A stretch of 64,000 bases of DNA. Source: Pseudomicrostroma phylloplanum. Lineage: Eukaryota; Basidiomycota; Exobasidiomycetes; Microstromatales. Below, piece by piece: positions 1 through 11,637 of this stretch (its first letter is position 1; the number at the start of each line of letters is the position of its first letter). Below the pieces are notes generated by a model. It saw only the letters and a list, made by a program, of their open reading frames with translations. It was not told the DNA's origin and ran no database searches. The stretch spans positions 310,001-374,000 of the forward strand of contig BCHS01000010.1 in assembly GCA_039545275.1 (NCBI GenBank), given 5' to 3'. The position numbers and the translations under genes are program-made.

Positions 1-20
1 TCCTCTGGGCATACTCCGCC

Positions 21-2124
21 ATGAATCCCGCACTCCCGGGAACCATCCTGGCCCTTGCCGCCGCCGTCCTCCTCGCTCTCGCAACAGTGACTGTTCCTGT
101 CACCACCTCCCTATACTTCCTCGAGCTCACCGCCAGCTCCAGCTCCAGCGCCGAGACGCTCCGCTTCGGCACACTCGGGTACTGCGTCGGCAGCACTTGC
201 TCCTCGCCTAGGGTGGGGTACAACGTTACCGATGCCGCCGAGCTGCTGGGAGTGAGAGGGTCTGCCTCCTTTTTGAGCTCGATTGCTACAGACCTGGTGC
301 GCAATCTCACCTATGTCCTCATCCTTCATCCGGTTGCATGCGGGCTTGCCGCCCTCGCCTTTCTACTGGGAGTACTGCAACATTGCGCTTTTGGCATGGG
401 ATGCTTGGCTACCTTTGTTGCCGGACTGGCAACGACGGTCTCGTTGGCGTCCTTTGCCATTGATCTTGCCCTGTTTACCATTCTTAAGAAGAGGGTGGAA
501 GCCCAGGGAGGAACGGCCTCCTATGGTCAAGCTAGTGAGTTGTGCGATGCCCTCGAGGCAGACAAGCAGATCCGACGTACTGACACGCCGTTCCTCCCTC
601 GTCCACCCCTCAGTCTGGCTCACTCTAGCTGCAGCCGTCTGCCTGATCCTCGCGCAAATTGCCCTGTGCTGCTCCTGCTGCTGTCCAGGCTCAAGCGCAG
701 GTCGAAGCAGGGGACGTGGCAAAAAGGACAATGACGACTACAATACTCCCCACCCCGATCCAAATGCCTACGGCCAGCGGATGAGGATGGATGCTCTAGA
801 GGCAGAGCAGAACAGAAAGGCTGGAGGTACAGGCAACCTGCCTCAATTTGCCGAGTACGAGCATGTGGTGCCGCTCAAGGACGATTACGAGTACCGCAAT
901 TATGGGGATGATGGACGTGGGTATGGTGACTATGGACAGGCTGGGGTGGGGAGGACATTTGGACAGTCACAAGGAGCGTATGGACAGGGCTCCGGTGGAG
1001 CAGGAGGGTACGTCAATGGCGTAGGACCAGCCTACGGCGGAGGCTCAAGCGGCGCTGCTCCCGGCGCAGCCGCTGCGGGATTGACCGCTGCGACTGCGTA
1101 CCACAGTGCTGCCCCTCGCGACGACACGGGCCGGACAGAGTACACCGACGACCCGTACGGCCGCTCTCACCGCGGCGACGACTTTACCACCGAGGTGGCC
1201 GGAGAGGCCTATGGGGGCGAGGAGTTCTACCCATATCCGCATCCTCACCAAGGAGGACCTTCTCAAGCCACTACCACGGCTGGGTATGCACCTGTAGGCT
1301 CTGCAGAGCAAGCGGCCGCCTACTATGCAGACGAAGCATCGCCACAGCATGCCAATGCCTACCACTACCCCACTGCGCAAGAGCAGGAGTATGACCAAGG
1401 GTACGGCCACGGCCAGGGCCAGGGCCAGGGGCAGGGGTACAGCCAGTACGCCCACCCGGCCTCCTCTGCTGCTGCTGCACAGCCAGAGCGCAGTCGCTCC
1501 CTAGCCCAGAGCGTCACATCGGGCTACGCCGTCGGCGGACCCTCCACCATGGCCATGCCTGTCCCGCTCCCAGCGCCGGGCAGACGGAGCGCTGCGCAAC
1601 GACTTGGGATGAGCTCGTCGCACGACACGGGATACCAGTCGAGCCGACAGCAGAGGAGTGATACATATACCGACGCGAGCGAGATGGGAGGAGTGGGGGA
1701 TGCGTATGGTGGAGGTGGAGCACAGTCGTCGATGGGAGGCAACGACGCATACTATGACTCGCAACACCACCAGCAGCAGCAGCAAGACGATGCATACGAC
1801 GACTACCAGTACTCACAACAACCCAACACCGGGAGCAGCGGTTGGGCAAGTGGCGGTGGCGGCGGTGGTAGTGCAGCGGCTCAAGTCGCCCCAACCTCAA
1901 GCGCGTACGCACAGGAAGAGGATCAGCACAACCAATACCAGCAGCAGCAGCAACCCGAAGTTCCTTCATACGAAGCAGCCACGGCCGTTTCTTCTGCTAG
2001 TCCCGTAGCTGGCTCGGCTCCCGGAGGTGGAGGAGGCGGGAGTGGGGGTATGGGCCGGAGAGGCCCTCTGCCTGTGCCTGGTGGGGCGAGTAGTGGATAC
2101 CCGAGTGAGAAGACGCCGCGCTGA
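21..2124 (+). CDS. RIM9: PalI/RIM9-type pH-response membrane protein
   Basis: Two exons (21-534 and 614-2124) joined across a 79-bp GTGAGT...CAG intron give 674 residues. The N-terminal part has the SUR7/PalI layout. A signal-anchor helix lies at residues 6-29. A short cysteine-bearing external loop follows, containing the FGTLGYC-like motif of PalI proteins. Three more helices lie near residues 98-120, 122-152 and just after the splice junction (WLTLAAAVCLILAQIALCC). The remaining 480 or so residues are a disordered cytoplasmic tail rich in Gly, Tyr, Gln and Ser, including a GQGQGQ run near 1408-1436. In known fungi PalI/Rim9 helps place the PalH/Rim21 alkaline-pH sensor in the plasma membrane; that role is inferred here from family membership. 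The ATG is only 20 bases from the window edge, so promoter and 5' leader lie outside. It converges on the next gene. Confidence 0.85.
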
Positions 2125-2665
2125 AGGGTCGGGGAGCAAAGGCGAGAGGGGGAGAAGGGAGAAGGGAGAAGGGGAAGTAGGAAGTAGATTGTGATACCTG
2201 GCTCGGCCAGCCGCCTTGTGAATGCTCTTCTGAGCCATGTAGAGAGCGCACGTGTATATGGATTCAGACTGTAATGTCATGCCCTCGCGTATACACGATC
2301 CGGCCAATGGACCGCACGGACGATTGGATCCTGATCATGTCGCTTCACATCACCTGCCCTGGGAGCGACCGTACTCTCGATCGACGAACAATGCGAAGTG
2401 GGAAGTCTGAGTATGGGATTGCTATGGCTATCGGCTATGTACACATGCATGAAGAGGAGGGAAAAAAAGGAGGAAGGAGGAGGACATGATGAAGGAGACG
2501 GAAGAGATACAGAGCGAAGTGTCAGATAGACAGACTGGTATGCATCGAAACAGAAGAAGCGAGGATGAGGGGGGGGGAGGGGGGAGGGATGAAGGTCCAT
2601 CGAGCCGCAGGCAACGCAACGTCCCGAGAGTCCGCCCTGCCACCACCTGAGTCTAGCCTGACGTT
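2125..2665. other. convergent intergenic region with long G-runs
   Basis: About 540 bp between two genes that end toward each other. No gene seen. Positions 2569-2588 hold runs of nine, six and three G separated by single A bases, a candidate G-quadruplex on the + strand. A second purine-rich stretch lies at 2455-2490. Confidence 0.6.
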
Positions 2666-4864
2666 CTAGAGCGCCTGAGGTTCCCAGCTGAGAGGTCGCT
2701 CCGGCGTGTCTCGGCCGGTGGGGTATTGTCCGTCGTTCCAATGCTGCTGTGCTTGTGCTTGTGCAGGCCGCAATTGCTGCCCGTACTGCCCTTGCCCAAA
2801 GTGCCCAGACTGCTGCTGCTGATAGTCGTCTAGCTGATAGCCCATCGACGGGTATGTCTGACCACCCCGGGAAGTCATCTGTCCCGCTGAAAGGGACTGA
2901 TCGTACCCTGACCCTGGAGCGTGTCCATACTCTTGACCTTGACCCTGGCTCTGACTCTGGCTCTGAGTCTGACCCTGCGACAGTCCTCCACTCGCCCATT
3001 CCCTACTGGTCCTGCTAGGGTATTGCTGCTGGTAGTCCCGCGCTGCCGTCTGGTAGTTGGAGTACGGATGGCCGGGCTGCATGGCGGGCGGGTGCGCCGA
3101 GGCTGGAGCCTGTAGCTGCTGCTGCTGCTGCTGCTGCTGCTGAGGGACCTGAGGCTGGGCAGCGTATGCATTATTCGAGCGTCCGAAGGACTCCTGCCTT
3201 TGTGCAGAGACAGGGTAGCGCCCATTGCTACTCTCGTCGGACATGCCTTGCGGATAAGGCCCTTGGTCGTACCGCGCCGTACGACCATTGGTGGCTGGCA
3301 GATAGTAGTCCTGTGCCGAGTTTTGAGAAGATTCAGGGGTATGCAGATGTTCTGGTCTCTGGGGGTATTGGTAGTACTGAGCAGCAGCCGCGGCTGCTCC
3401 CGAGGGAAGCGGAGGTGCCTGCTGAGGCTCCATCTGCCTTGACTGGTCGTGCGTGAGCGATGTAGATGAGCGGGAGGAAGCGAACCCCCCTCTATGATAG
3501 TCGTAACTCTTGGCACCTGGCGTGAGTGGAACGCCATCGTCGTACCTGTGTTGATCGACTAGCGTGTCTTCACGGTAGAGCTCGTTGCGTGACGCAAAGT
3601 TCTGGTATGGCTGTGTACTTTCTGGGAGCTGCTGCATCTCATTGCGGGGCGTAGCACTCGTTGTCATCCCAAAGTCATTCTTCTTTGACACCTGCTGCAC
3701 GCCCCAGGCACCAGCGCCATTATTGTCGTCGTCGTGCCGACCATCTGCGCCAAAGGCTGCCACAATATCGCCAGCATTGAATCGAGCATCTTGGCGGGTG
3801 TACTCTTTGCCTCGCATCCTGTCAAAGGCGAAGCGCATCGAGTGCCAGAGTTCGACAAAGAGGTCGCCCGGCCACAAGGCGTGCAAGATGGCATACAGCG
3901 GGTTGGTGTGCTTGATCTTGACCTTCTTGGGGTCCAGTCCATCATTCTGGTCTATTGCCATCTGCCTGCCAATCGCCTTGTACTCCTTCCAATTGAAGGC
4001 CCACACCTGGAATGCTGCGACCAGGACCATCTCCAGAGAAGTGCAAAGAGCATTCAGCCCATCAGAGACGTTTGTGGCCGTCCAGTACTCAGTCGCCTTG
4101 ATGACGCCCTTGTCTTGAAGGAAGCTGAAGATGAAGGACTGGTAGAAGGTGAGGAAGATGGCGGCCTTGACCGAGAGGAACTTTGCGAGCGGTCTTCGGC
4201 CCTTGAGGTCTTCCCTGATCAGAGCGTAGAGGACGATCAATGCATAGAGGGCTACGCTGATGGAGGCAAAGTCGACGGCAAGGATGTAGACGTAGCCATA
4301 CCGATACGAAAGAGAGCTTTCGCAGAGCAGATTGTAGTACTGGAGCACGATGCCGGCGATTGAGAGGGCCGGACGCACAAAGCAGTATTGCACTACTCCC
4401 CACTTTATGATCACAAGGTAGTATGCCTTGCTAGGCCGGTATCGGAAGCAGCAGAATGGCAGCGGAAGCTTCTTCTTGTCCTTCTTTGCAAGTACGTTTC
4501 TCTGCTGGCCTTCATCTTCGCCAATGTAGTTGAGGATCAGGATGAGAAAGGCTGCGATGGCTACTGCTTCCCAGACGATTTCGATGAGCTCGTAGTAGGT
4601 GTAGTCTCTGAAGAAGCGGTAGGAAAAGAAGGAGATGATGGCAAAGACGGGAGCAAAGAGGAGAATGCGAATGATCTGGCGCTGCTGGTTGGGACGATGG
4701 TAGTTGCGACCATGGCCTACGATGGTGATGAGGGAGATGCCTAGAGTGACGGCAGCTGCTGCGCCGGAGATGATCCAGCCGATCTTGTGAGCATCCCAAT
4801 TGCCGTTCCAGAAGGTTTCCTGGTCAACGGCGACGGTGTTGTCGCTGGGACAAGTGGCTACCAT
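2666..4864 (-). CDS. TMEM184/DUF300 family seven-helix membrane protein (Hfl1-like)
   Basis: Single-exon gene of 732 residues. The first ATG is at 4864; the open frame runs three codons further upstream but only to a GTG. Residues about 27-300 form the DUF300/organic-solute-transporter-alpha-like domain with seven hydrophobic helices. It includes FFSYRFF and the charged KKDKKKLPLPFCC loop before the central helices. The last 400 or so residues are low-complexity, with a poly-Gln tract (CTG repeat near 3115-3142) and SQSQSQGQGQ repeats near 2925-2980. Members include human TMEM184 and fission yeast Hfl1, a vacuolar-membrane protein that binds Atg8; which function applies here is not visible. 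It is divergent from the sugar transporter at 6605, with 1.7 kb between the start codons. Confidence 0.85.
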   Translation of the reverse strand: MVATCPSDNTVAVDQETFWNGNWDAHKIGWIISGAAAAVTLGISLITIVGHGRNYHRPNQQRQIIRILLFAPVFAIISFFSYRFFRDYTYYELIEIVWEAVAIAAFLILILNYIGEDEGQQRNVLAKKDKKKLPLPFCCFRYRPSKAYYLVIIKWGVVQYCFVRPALSIAGIVLQYYNLLCESSLSYRYGYVYILAVDFASISVALYALIVLYALIREDLKGRRPLAKFLSVKAAIFLTFYQSFIFSFLQDKGVIKATEYWTATNVSDGLNALCTSLEMVLVAAFQVWAFNWKEYKAIGRQMAIDQNDGLDPKKVKIKHTNPLYAILHALWPGDLFVELWHSMRFAFDRMRGKEYTRQDARFNAGDIVAAFGADGRHDDDNNGAGAWGVQQVSKKNDFGMTTSATPRNEMQQLPESTQPYQNFASRNELYREDTLVDQHRYDDGVPLTPGAKSYDYHRGGFASSRSSTSLTHDQSRQMEPQQAPPLPSGAAAAAAQYYQYPQRPEHLHTPESSQNSAQDYYLPATNGRTARYDQGPYPQGMSDESSNGRYPVSAQRQESFGRSNNAYAAQPQVPQQQQQQQQQLQAPASAHPPAMQPGHPYSNYQTAARDYQQQYPSRTSREWASGGLSQGQTQSQSQSQGQGQEYGHAPGSGYDQSLSAGQMTSRGGQTYPSMGYQLDDYQQQQSGHFGQGQYGQQLRPAQAQAQQHWNDGQYPTGRDTPERPLSWEPQAL
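3115..3142. repeat. CTG trinucleotide repeat coding for poly-Gln
   Basis: About nine consecutive GCT/CTG units inside the DUF300 gene, read as glutamine on the minus strand. Confidence 0.85.
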
Positions 4865-6313
4865 GCCGAACACGGCAACGCAGATGGAGCTGGAATGTGA
4901 TCACTCCCTGACGATGTGGGTAAAGGGTGTTTGTATCCTTCAAGAAGGGCAGCGTTTTGAAGGCGTCTTGAGCGAGCGGCGACGTGCAGCCGGCGCGCGG
5001 AAAAGACGCCGACAAAGAACATCTCCCATGGTCGCCTCGCCGTGCCGCTCACACTGCCCGCTCCTGCCGATGATCTGCCTGGCGCCGCACATCTAGAAAT
5101 AAAAGAAATGAGTAGTGTGAGAAGGTGGAGATGAGCAGATCAATGGCATGGAGGTATTCGTTTAAACTTCGGCAGTCATAAAGGCGGATGCAAAGCCTTT
5201 GTGTCTCGCATGTGGCCACGCTAGACGGGCGGCCACGAGGCCATGCAACAACGGTGCTTGGCAGCACCCTCACCTGAGTGTTTCGGACTTTGGCGGCGAG
5301 GTGTGATGTACAGGGGCTGCCCCGGGGGAGGGAGCGATCTGGGTGTGCCGCCGATATCGCCTCTGCAGGTCCGCTCATGTCACGCATGGAAGCAAGCCCT
5401 GATCATGAACAGCCAGTGCTAATGAGAGGTCATCTTCTTCACACTGTCCTTGCGTCAGTCTGGCAAGCAGCGATCGTCTTCTGTCGCAGTAACACCGTGT
5501 CCTGCGACTGGCGCCTCTTCCTGAGGCATGTGAGCGTTAGACGAGTACATCGAGACAATCGGTGCCCCTCGCTGGTTGCGGAGAAGCGTCACATAGAGCA
5601 GGTGTGCCATCTCCGTCAGACGTCCCTTGCTAGAGCGAACGGACCTGAGCGACGGCGGAGGCTGAGTGACGGAAGCGAGGCGGAAAGGGGCGCAGACCAG
5701 CCATGCGCGTCCATGAATGCCAAGAAGAGGACAGTTGCTGCAGAGGTTCGCCCCGCCCCCCCGCTTCTCCACGCCTCTGGATCCTCTTCCGTCGATGACC
5801 ACCTCATCGTTCTTGGCATGGAGGATAGGCCGGCAGCCCCGCCATCAGACCTGCTCTCAATCTTGATTGTCTCTGATCATCGCAACGGCGTGTGTCCCCG
5901 CTGAGGTGATGCCGTCATCGCCGAAAAAAGACCGTAGGTCCCCAGCTTGACAGAGCAAGAGGGAGACGCTTCAAGCGTCTCAGCCTCGTGCTGCAAGTTG
6001 AAATTGCCGTCTTGGCAGCTCGGATATTCAACAGCCGGGGACTAGATGCGTTTCTGCCGACATATGCGCTAGAGCGAAGGGCTCTGGGGTTGTATCACTC
6101 GTCAAGGGGGGTCGCGACCCATCGCGGTAGGCAACGATCAAAACAAGGCAATCCGTCAGGGAAGCCGCCTCGTACGATACTCCGCTGCCGCCAAGACATC
6201 CCTACTACATCGTGCAGCGCGGGGAAGAGCAGAAGACCGACCGCTATGCCCTCCAGACGAGTGCAAGATCCGAGGCAAGGAAGAGAGTAACACAGTAGCA
6301 CACAGCAGCCAGC

Positions 6314-6340
6314 AGAGAGAGAGAGAGAGAGAGAGAGACG
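6314..6340. repeat. GA dinucleotide microsatellite
   Basis: An uninterrupted GA repeat upstream of sugar transporter 1, about 270 bp before its ATG. Confidence 0.8.
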
Positions 6341-6421
6341 TCGGACAACTTTGCCTTTGACGCTGTGCCTGACTCGGGTGAACAGACTGGGATTGAAATG
6401 TCGCTGTTGAGCAGAGTAGCA

Positions 6422-6460
6422 GGATATCCCTCCATGGAGGGAGGACATCGCACTATATAA
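6422..6460 (+). promoter_or_regulatory. palindrome plus TATA box of sugar transporter 1
   Basis: A perfect 16-bp palindrome TCCCTCCATGGAGGGA occupies 6427-6442, overlapped on its left by the 8-bp palindrome GGATATCC (6422-6429). A TATATAA element follows at 6454-6460, about 145 bp before the ATG. The spacing suits a dimeric regulator bound just upstream of the core promoter; that function is inferred. Confidence 0.5.
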
Positions 6461-6481
6461 CGGAGCGCAGGCTTCTGTCCC

Positions 6482-6519
6482 CTCGACGAGCGAACATCCC
6501 CTCGACGAGCGAACATCCC
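6482..6519 (+). repeat. 19-bp tandem repeat in the transporter 1 leader/promoter
   Basis: Two exact copies of CTCGACGAGCGAACATCCC (6482-6500 and 6501-6519), followed by a third start (CTCG). They lie between the TATA box and the ATG, so they probably fall at the transcription start or in the 5' leader. Confidence 0.8.
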
Positions 6520-6604
6520 CTCGCATTCATATCCAGCGTCGCTTCAGGCCGTCACATTTTCTTCTCACTTGCCATCTTCAAAAGTCAACTCAAGACAGAC
6601 AAAG

Positions 6605-8410
6605 ATGGGCCTCTTTGACACCGCCCACAAGCCGGGAGAGGACTATCCGAGCTACTTCGGCCTCTCGGGTGCTCCATTGAGTCGTATGATCGGTTTCGCC
6701 GCCGGTACTGGCTTCGTGAGTTCAAAGAACTCTGGTTAAGGTCGCGGTGTATCAACTCTGTCATGCTGACACAACATCGCCCCTCTACAGCTGCTCTTCG
6801 GCTTCGACCAAGGTGTCATGGGTGGTCTCCTCACCCTGCCCTCGTTTGTGTCTACCTTTCCCGAGATCGACACGACCACACCCGAGGGGTCTTCAGCCAA
6901 CTCGTCTGAGACGGTCTTGCAAGGTCTCACCATTGGTCTCTACGAAATTGGTTGCTTCATCGGGGCCATCTCCTGTCTCTGGCTTGGTGACATGCTCGGA
7001 CGACGCAAGATCATCTGGATCGGTACAATTATTATGGTCATCGGCGCCATCATCCAGGCTACCTCGTTTGGCATCGCACAGCTCATCATTGGAAGAGTCA
7101 TTGGCGGAGTTGGGAATGGTATGCACACTGCGACTATTCCAGTGTGGCAGTCCGAGTGCTCCCCGCCCCACAAGCGCGGGATGCTCATCATGATCGAAGG
7201 AGCTCTCATCACCGGCGGTATCGCAATGGCTTATTGGATCGACTTTGCTTTCTACTGGCTGGACCCCTCTTCGACCAATGCTCCTGGCACCTACAGCCTT
7301 GACGACTACCCGCACTCTTCCGCGTCATGGCGCATCCCGATCGCTTTCCAGATCGTACTTTGCATCCCCACTATGATTACCATCTGGATGCCAGAGTCGC
7401 CTCGATGGCTTCTCCTCAGAGGAAGAGAGTCCGACGCTCGAGGAGTCCTCGCCTCGCTCGACAGGATTCCTCTCAACGACATTAGCATCGCCGCCAAGGT
7501 CAAGGAAATCAATGCCTCGATCGAGGAGGCGCAGCACAAGGGTCTCCAGGATCTCTTCAAGCAGGGCAAGGAGAGGAACTTCCACCGTACTGCTCTTGGG
7601 TTTGTTATTCAGATGTTTCAGCAAATTTCGGGTATAAATTTAATTACCTACTATGCAGCTACTATCTTCGAGTCCAACTTGGGACTTTCGCCGCTCATCT
7701 CTCGCATTCTAGCTGCAGCAAACGGTACGGAGTACTTTATCGCGTCCTGGATCGCGGTGTTCACGATCGAAAAGTTCGGCCGACGCAAGCTCATGATCTT
7801 TGGTGCCATCGGTATGAGCGCTTGTATGGCCATCTTGACCGGCTGCACATCTCCAGCGGCTCTCAACCCTGTCGGCGGTGTCGCAACTGGAGAGGCTCAA
7901 AATGATGCCCCTGGTTACGTCGCCGTTGTCTTCCTCTTCCTCTTCAATACGTTCTTCGCCATCGGATGGCTAGGTATGACATGGCTGTATCCTGCTGAGA
8001 TTACGCCGCTGTCTATCAGAGCAGCTGCGAATGGTATCTCTACATCCGCAAATTGGCTCTTCAACTTCATGGTCGTCATGGTGACCCCGATTGCGTTCGC
8101 CAATATCCGAAACTACACATATCTGGTCTTTGCTATCATTAACGCCTGCATCGCCTTCAGCTCTTGGTGGATCTTCCCCGAGACGGCAGGTCGATCGCTC
8201 GAGGAGATGGACGGCATCTTTGCTCGCTCTTCGTACATCAATCCTCACGATGTTGTCAGGGTCGAGAAGGCGACTCCCAGGAAATACGACACACAAGGTC
8301 GACTGCTGGAGCTCGAGAATGTAGACACCGAAGAAGGAGGTGTCAGCGAGAAGAAGACAGCTGTCGGAGGACCGTTGCTGCAGACTTCTTCGGCCCAGAG
8401 CAGCCAGTGA
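6605..8410 (+). CDS. MFS sugar (hexose) transporter 1
   Basis: Exon 1 is 6605-6715 (37 codons) and exon 2 is 6791-8410, with a 75-bp GTGAGT...CAG intron; 576 residues. Sugar-porter signatures appear in order: a GFDQGVMGG motif after helix 1, GDMLGRRKIIW in the first cytoplasmic loop, GRVIGGVGNGM in helix 4, PESPRWLLLRGR after helix 6, QQISGINLITYYA in helix 7, and PAEITPLSIRAAANGIS plus FPETAGRSLEEMD near the end. It should take up a hexose or related sugar by proton symport at the plasma membrane; the substrate is not readable. It is a close paralog of the gene at 17105-19309, in the same direction. It keeps only the first of that gene's four introns. The promoter has a TATA box, a palindrome and a tandem repeat. 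Confidence 0.95.
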
Positions 8411-10179
8411 TGGGATAAAGACGCTTTACGTGCCTTTTTACCTGTGACTCCTATGCTCCGAACGTCCTGTACCATCGTATGCTTGCAGAATGTAGATAAA
8501 TCCCGTATTACATGACCAAGGCGGGACTTGCTCGATGCGTCTCCTTCAGTGACTCAGTATGATACCCCTACGCCCTCAACCACGTTTCTTTCACCTTGCA
8601 CTAGCAAGAGAGAAATGCTAGGGGGGCCCGGACTCGGTCCTGGGTCCTCGCGCAGCAGCCAGATTGTAGGCGGTTGGATCGATGTCTGTACTTCTGCCCA
8701 CCCATCTGCTTTACACCGACCATCGTTTCAGCCCTCGACCTCCAGGCTTCTCCGCCCGACGGCTTCATCAGGGCCAGCCTGGCTCTGTCAAGAGAGGAAA
8801 CCACTTCACTTCAATACGCTGCGCAACGTGCCCAGTCAATTTCTTCGCAGCAGAGTGAAGCGATTCAGGCGACACAGTCCGGTCCGAATTCTGGCAACTG
8901 GCTCTGGACGATATACTTCGCAGCGACTGATCTCCCACAGGTCGTGGCGGTCTCGAGGCGGGGTCTCTTGAAGCACAGCCATTCTGTCTTTGAGAGGGGC
9001 GTGCGCCACTTGTCTTTTCGCGTGCCGCGAAGGAAACGCGGAATTCGGCACGGGTCTAGTGCCGTCGCACCTCCTCATGCAGTTGGCGGGGCTCACGTAG
9101 GCCTCGGCAGGGAGACCGCTCTAGTGCTCACTCAACGGGGGCTGCTGCAAGAAGAGAGGCTCAGGCGAAGACGGGGCAGTCTCGAGTGCTAACCACTAGA
9201 TACGAACATACGAGAGGATCCTGCGGCCGGAAGGTGTCATGGAATTGGACCAAGTTGGGAGCAGCTCAGTAGGCCTTACTATCCAAGCTTGACGCTGAAG
9301 GAAGCACAACGTATCGGCTCCGTAAAGGAGAGCCGCGCAACGGAAAGGAGTGCGCGCACTGCCAGCATGACGCGTCTGAGGTCTGCGTCCAGCCCTCTTA
9401 CTGGCGCTGCGATGACTCCTCGCCCTCGTTTTCTTCTCTTTTCTCCATCCAGACATCTCATCACATAGATTCATACCTTAGCTTCACACCACGCCTATAC
9501 TACGCATACCCTACACGATGTCTGGATCACAGTCCACTCAAGGGCTCTATTATAGGTCAGTAGTCGAAGTGCAATGCATCGACGTGCAAGTAACACCATG
9601 AGGTCTGACTCAGCTCTAAACACTCTCTGATCAACAGTACGACGCAGCAGCAAATCTGTCAAAGCTACACTACTGAATCCACTATTCCAAGCAGCGTCGA
9701 GCAGCGTTAGCTATGGCCGCATCCATGTGGGCCTCCACCACGAAGGTGCCAGCAATGGATGCACCCGCTATCGAAGACTCTCGATGGCCGTTGCTTTCAA
9801 CAGCGCTAGATCAAACGTCAGACAGCAAGTGGTACGCCTAGTAGCGATCTCTCTCTAGCACTACCAGCTAAGGGCGAGAGTGAGTCAGGACCACAGCTAT
9901 GAGACTCCAGCCTGGATCGAGCGCAAGGGCAGCAGTCGCCTCCCTCAACACCATCGCCTCAGATGTGCAAATTACCTCAGACCCAAGGTTACCATGCTGG
10001 CTCGCCCTTATGCTCTACCTCAAGAGTATTCGATGCTCCCCAACAATTCCGTCGACCTAGTGCATACATGGTATCGATCGATGGATCCCTCTGTCTGTAA
10101 GTGTCCGAAGGGTAATTAGTCGGCAATCGAGAGATGACATGACATCTGACCTCACGCTACGCTTTGCGCTGGCAAGCAG
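8411..10179. other. long intergenic region before the endonuclease array; possible lost leader exons
   Basis: No confident gene. The open frames at 8528-9192 lack domains. An ATG at 9519 begins a 13-codon reading frame that runs into GTCAGTAGTCGAAGTG (9558), a donor-like sequence resembling motifs just upstream of endonuclease copies 1 and 3 (GTAAGTGTCCGAAG near 10096; GTGAGTAGCCGAAGTG near 13550). A pyrimidine-rich stretch precedes it. This suggests 5' leader exons of the array or a further remnant, but I could not join them in frame to copy 1. Confidence 0.35.
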
Positions 10180-11565
10180 GATTCTCAGGATGCTTTCCGA
10201 GGAGACCATCATCCGAACTCCCACCGGGAACCGACCTCTCTCGACCCTTTGAACTGGCGATACCGTCTATGATGCTCACAATGAGGTCATAACGGTGACG
10301 ATCGAACCTTTGGAGCAACTGGGCAACCCCCACAGAATCGTCTTCCGCCCGTATCACTGGTCTCACAATTTTCACCACGATGACGAGGCGATCGCCTCGT
10401 TCATCGTCGACGAGCAGCACAACTTACACCTGGTAGCACCCAAGTACGTGGGTGCGATCACAATCAAGCGTCGAAAACATCCACAAATTCGCTCCATGGT
10501 CGGCTGGCACACTAGGTGTGTCGGGCAGACCTCCTCTGAAGAGGAGGCTAGGCAGGAGCTGGACTGGCCTTCGGTTCCGGCTGCTGCCGAAACCTCTCTC
10601 CGTTCGGCCCCTGGATCCAAATGATCTTCAGTTCGTCCCCCTCTGCCGGCCCCTCCAGCGACGTGTCATACGTTCCATCGAGTCAGTCAGCCAAAGGCCT
10701 GGACATGCCAGGACACATCTCCAAGGACCCAGAAGGAGGCAGTCATTACGGCAATGCCAGCAAAGCCAGCGATGAGACAGACGACGAGGACGATCCTCCG
10801 GCACAGGCACCAAGCTCCGACGCCTTCGTACGAGATGTCAACTATTCGCCCGATGTCGTTCGCCGCGCCGCAGAGCGGCTCGAGAGCGACACTGCTTGCC
10901 AGTGCGGAGCATCCCGAACCTTCACAATCACCTGCGGGTCCCGAGATGAGGCTCGGTACCTCCGGATGGCCCTTCGGTTTCCCCATTTGTCATACAAAGT
11001 AGATCCGCAAGCACTCCTTCCCGGTGACCCTCATACGGTCGCCGTCTCTCGATACGTCGCCTCAGGGCACGTCAAAAATCCAGCGGGCGGTGAGCCTCCT
11101 CAGGGTGCCTATCTGAAATTGGCTCGCTTTCCATTTGAAACGCTCACGCAAGAGGCCATAGTCGATGGGAATCTCCCCATCGAAGCTAAATGGCTCGGCC
11201 TGTGGCTAGGCGACGGTCTACACAGCGACACCATGATCTCCTCATCCGATCTGGATGAGACGAGAGACTACCTCACTGACTACGTAGACCGGCTAAACGC
11301 CACTCGCTCTGCTGGAGCAGCACCCTTACATCTGCGAATCACACCGAAGATCTTTGCTGAAGATCATCCCGTCCACAGCAATGTGACGGTCTTCGACTTT
11401 ACCATTGCCAGCACCTTCCTGGAGCACATCGGCTTCTCTCTGCCTAGGCCTGGCAAGAGCGCCGGTCCGTCCTCTATCTGCCACTACTCGTCTTTCTCCC
11501 TTGCACTGCCACACACACCCACTACTCTCTCACATCTCACACTCTCATATCCCGTATTTGAGTAG
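10180..11565 (+). pseudogene. LAGLIDADG/Hint endonuclease copy 1, truncated
   Basis: Homology to the other copies begins after a probable acceptor (GCGCTGGCAAGCAG, ending 10179). The Hint-N part (TIIRTPTGNR) hits an in-frame TGA at 10250-10252, at the place where copies 2 and 3 have LEA and LGA. Reading resumes as GDTVYDAHNEV through block B (HNLHLVAPKYVGA) to a second stop at 10622. The frame then shifts to 10621-11565. That frame carries the acidic linker, CQCGASRTF (from about 10897) and the first LAGLIDADG block LGLWLGDG (11194-11217). After IASTF (about 11415) homology to the other copies ends and the frame runs out at 11565, so the whole second half with LAGLIDADG block 2 is missing. 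It cannot make an active double-motif endonuclease. Confidence 0.7.
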
Positions 11566-11637
11566 CTGATGTGCGACAAGGCGACTTGCGAAAGATGACA
11601 CGGTATCCGAGCGTCCCACCATTGCGCTGGCGAACAG

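Larger units (their letters stand above)
4865..6604. other. divergent promoter region, no gene seen
   Basis: 1.7 kb between the starts of the DUF300 gene and sugar transporter 1. Open frames here (for example 5278-5904) have no domain, poor composition and no splice partners, so I read it as intergenic. A GA dinucleotide repeat lies at about 6314-6340. The last 200 bp carry the promoter elements listed separately. Confidence 0.6.

Noticed and set aside
5278..5904. 208-codon open frame in the divergent promoter region
   Set aside because: No domain, odd composition, no splice partner, and it overlaps frames on the other strand; typical chance ORF in GC-rich DNA.
8528..9192. Overlapping + strand open frames after transporter 1
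   Set aside because: Two frames overlap without shared similarity and show no motifs.
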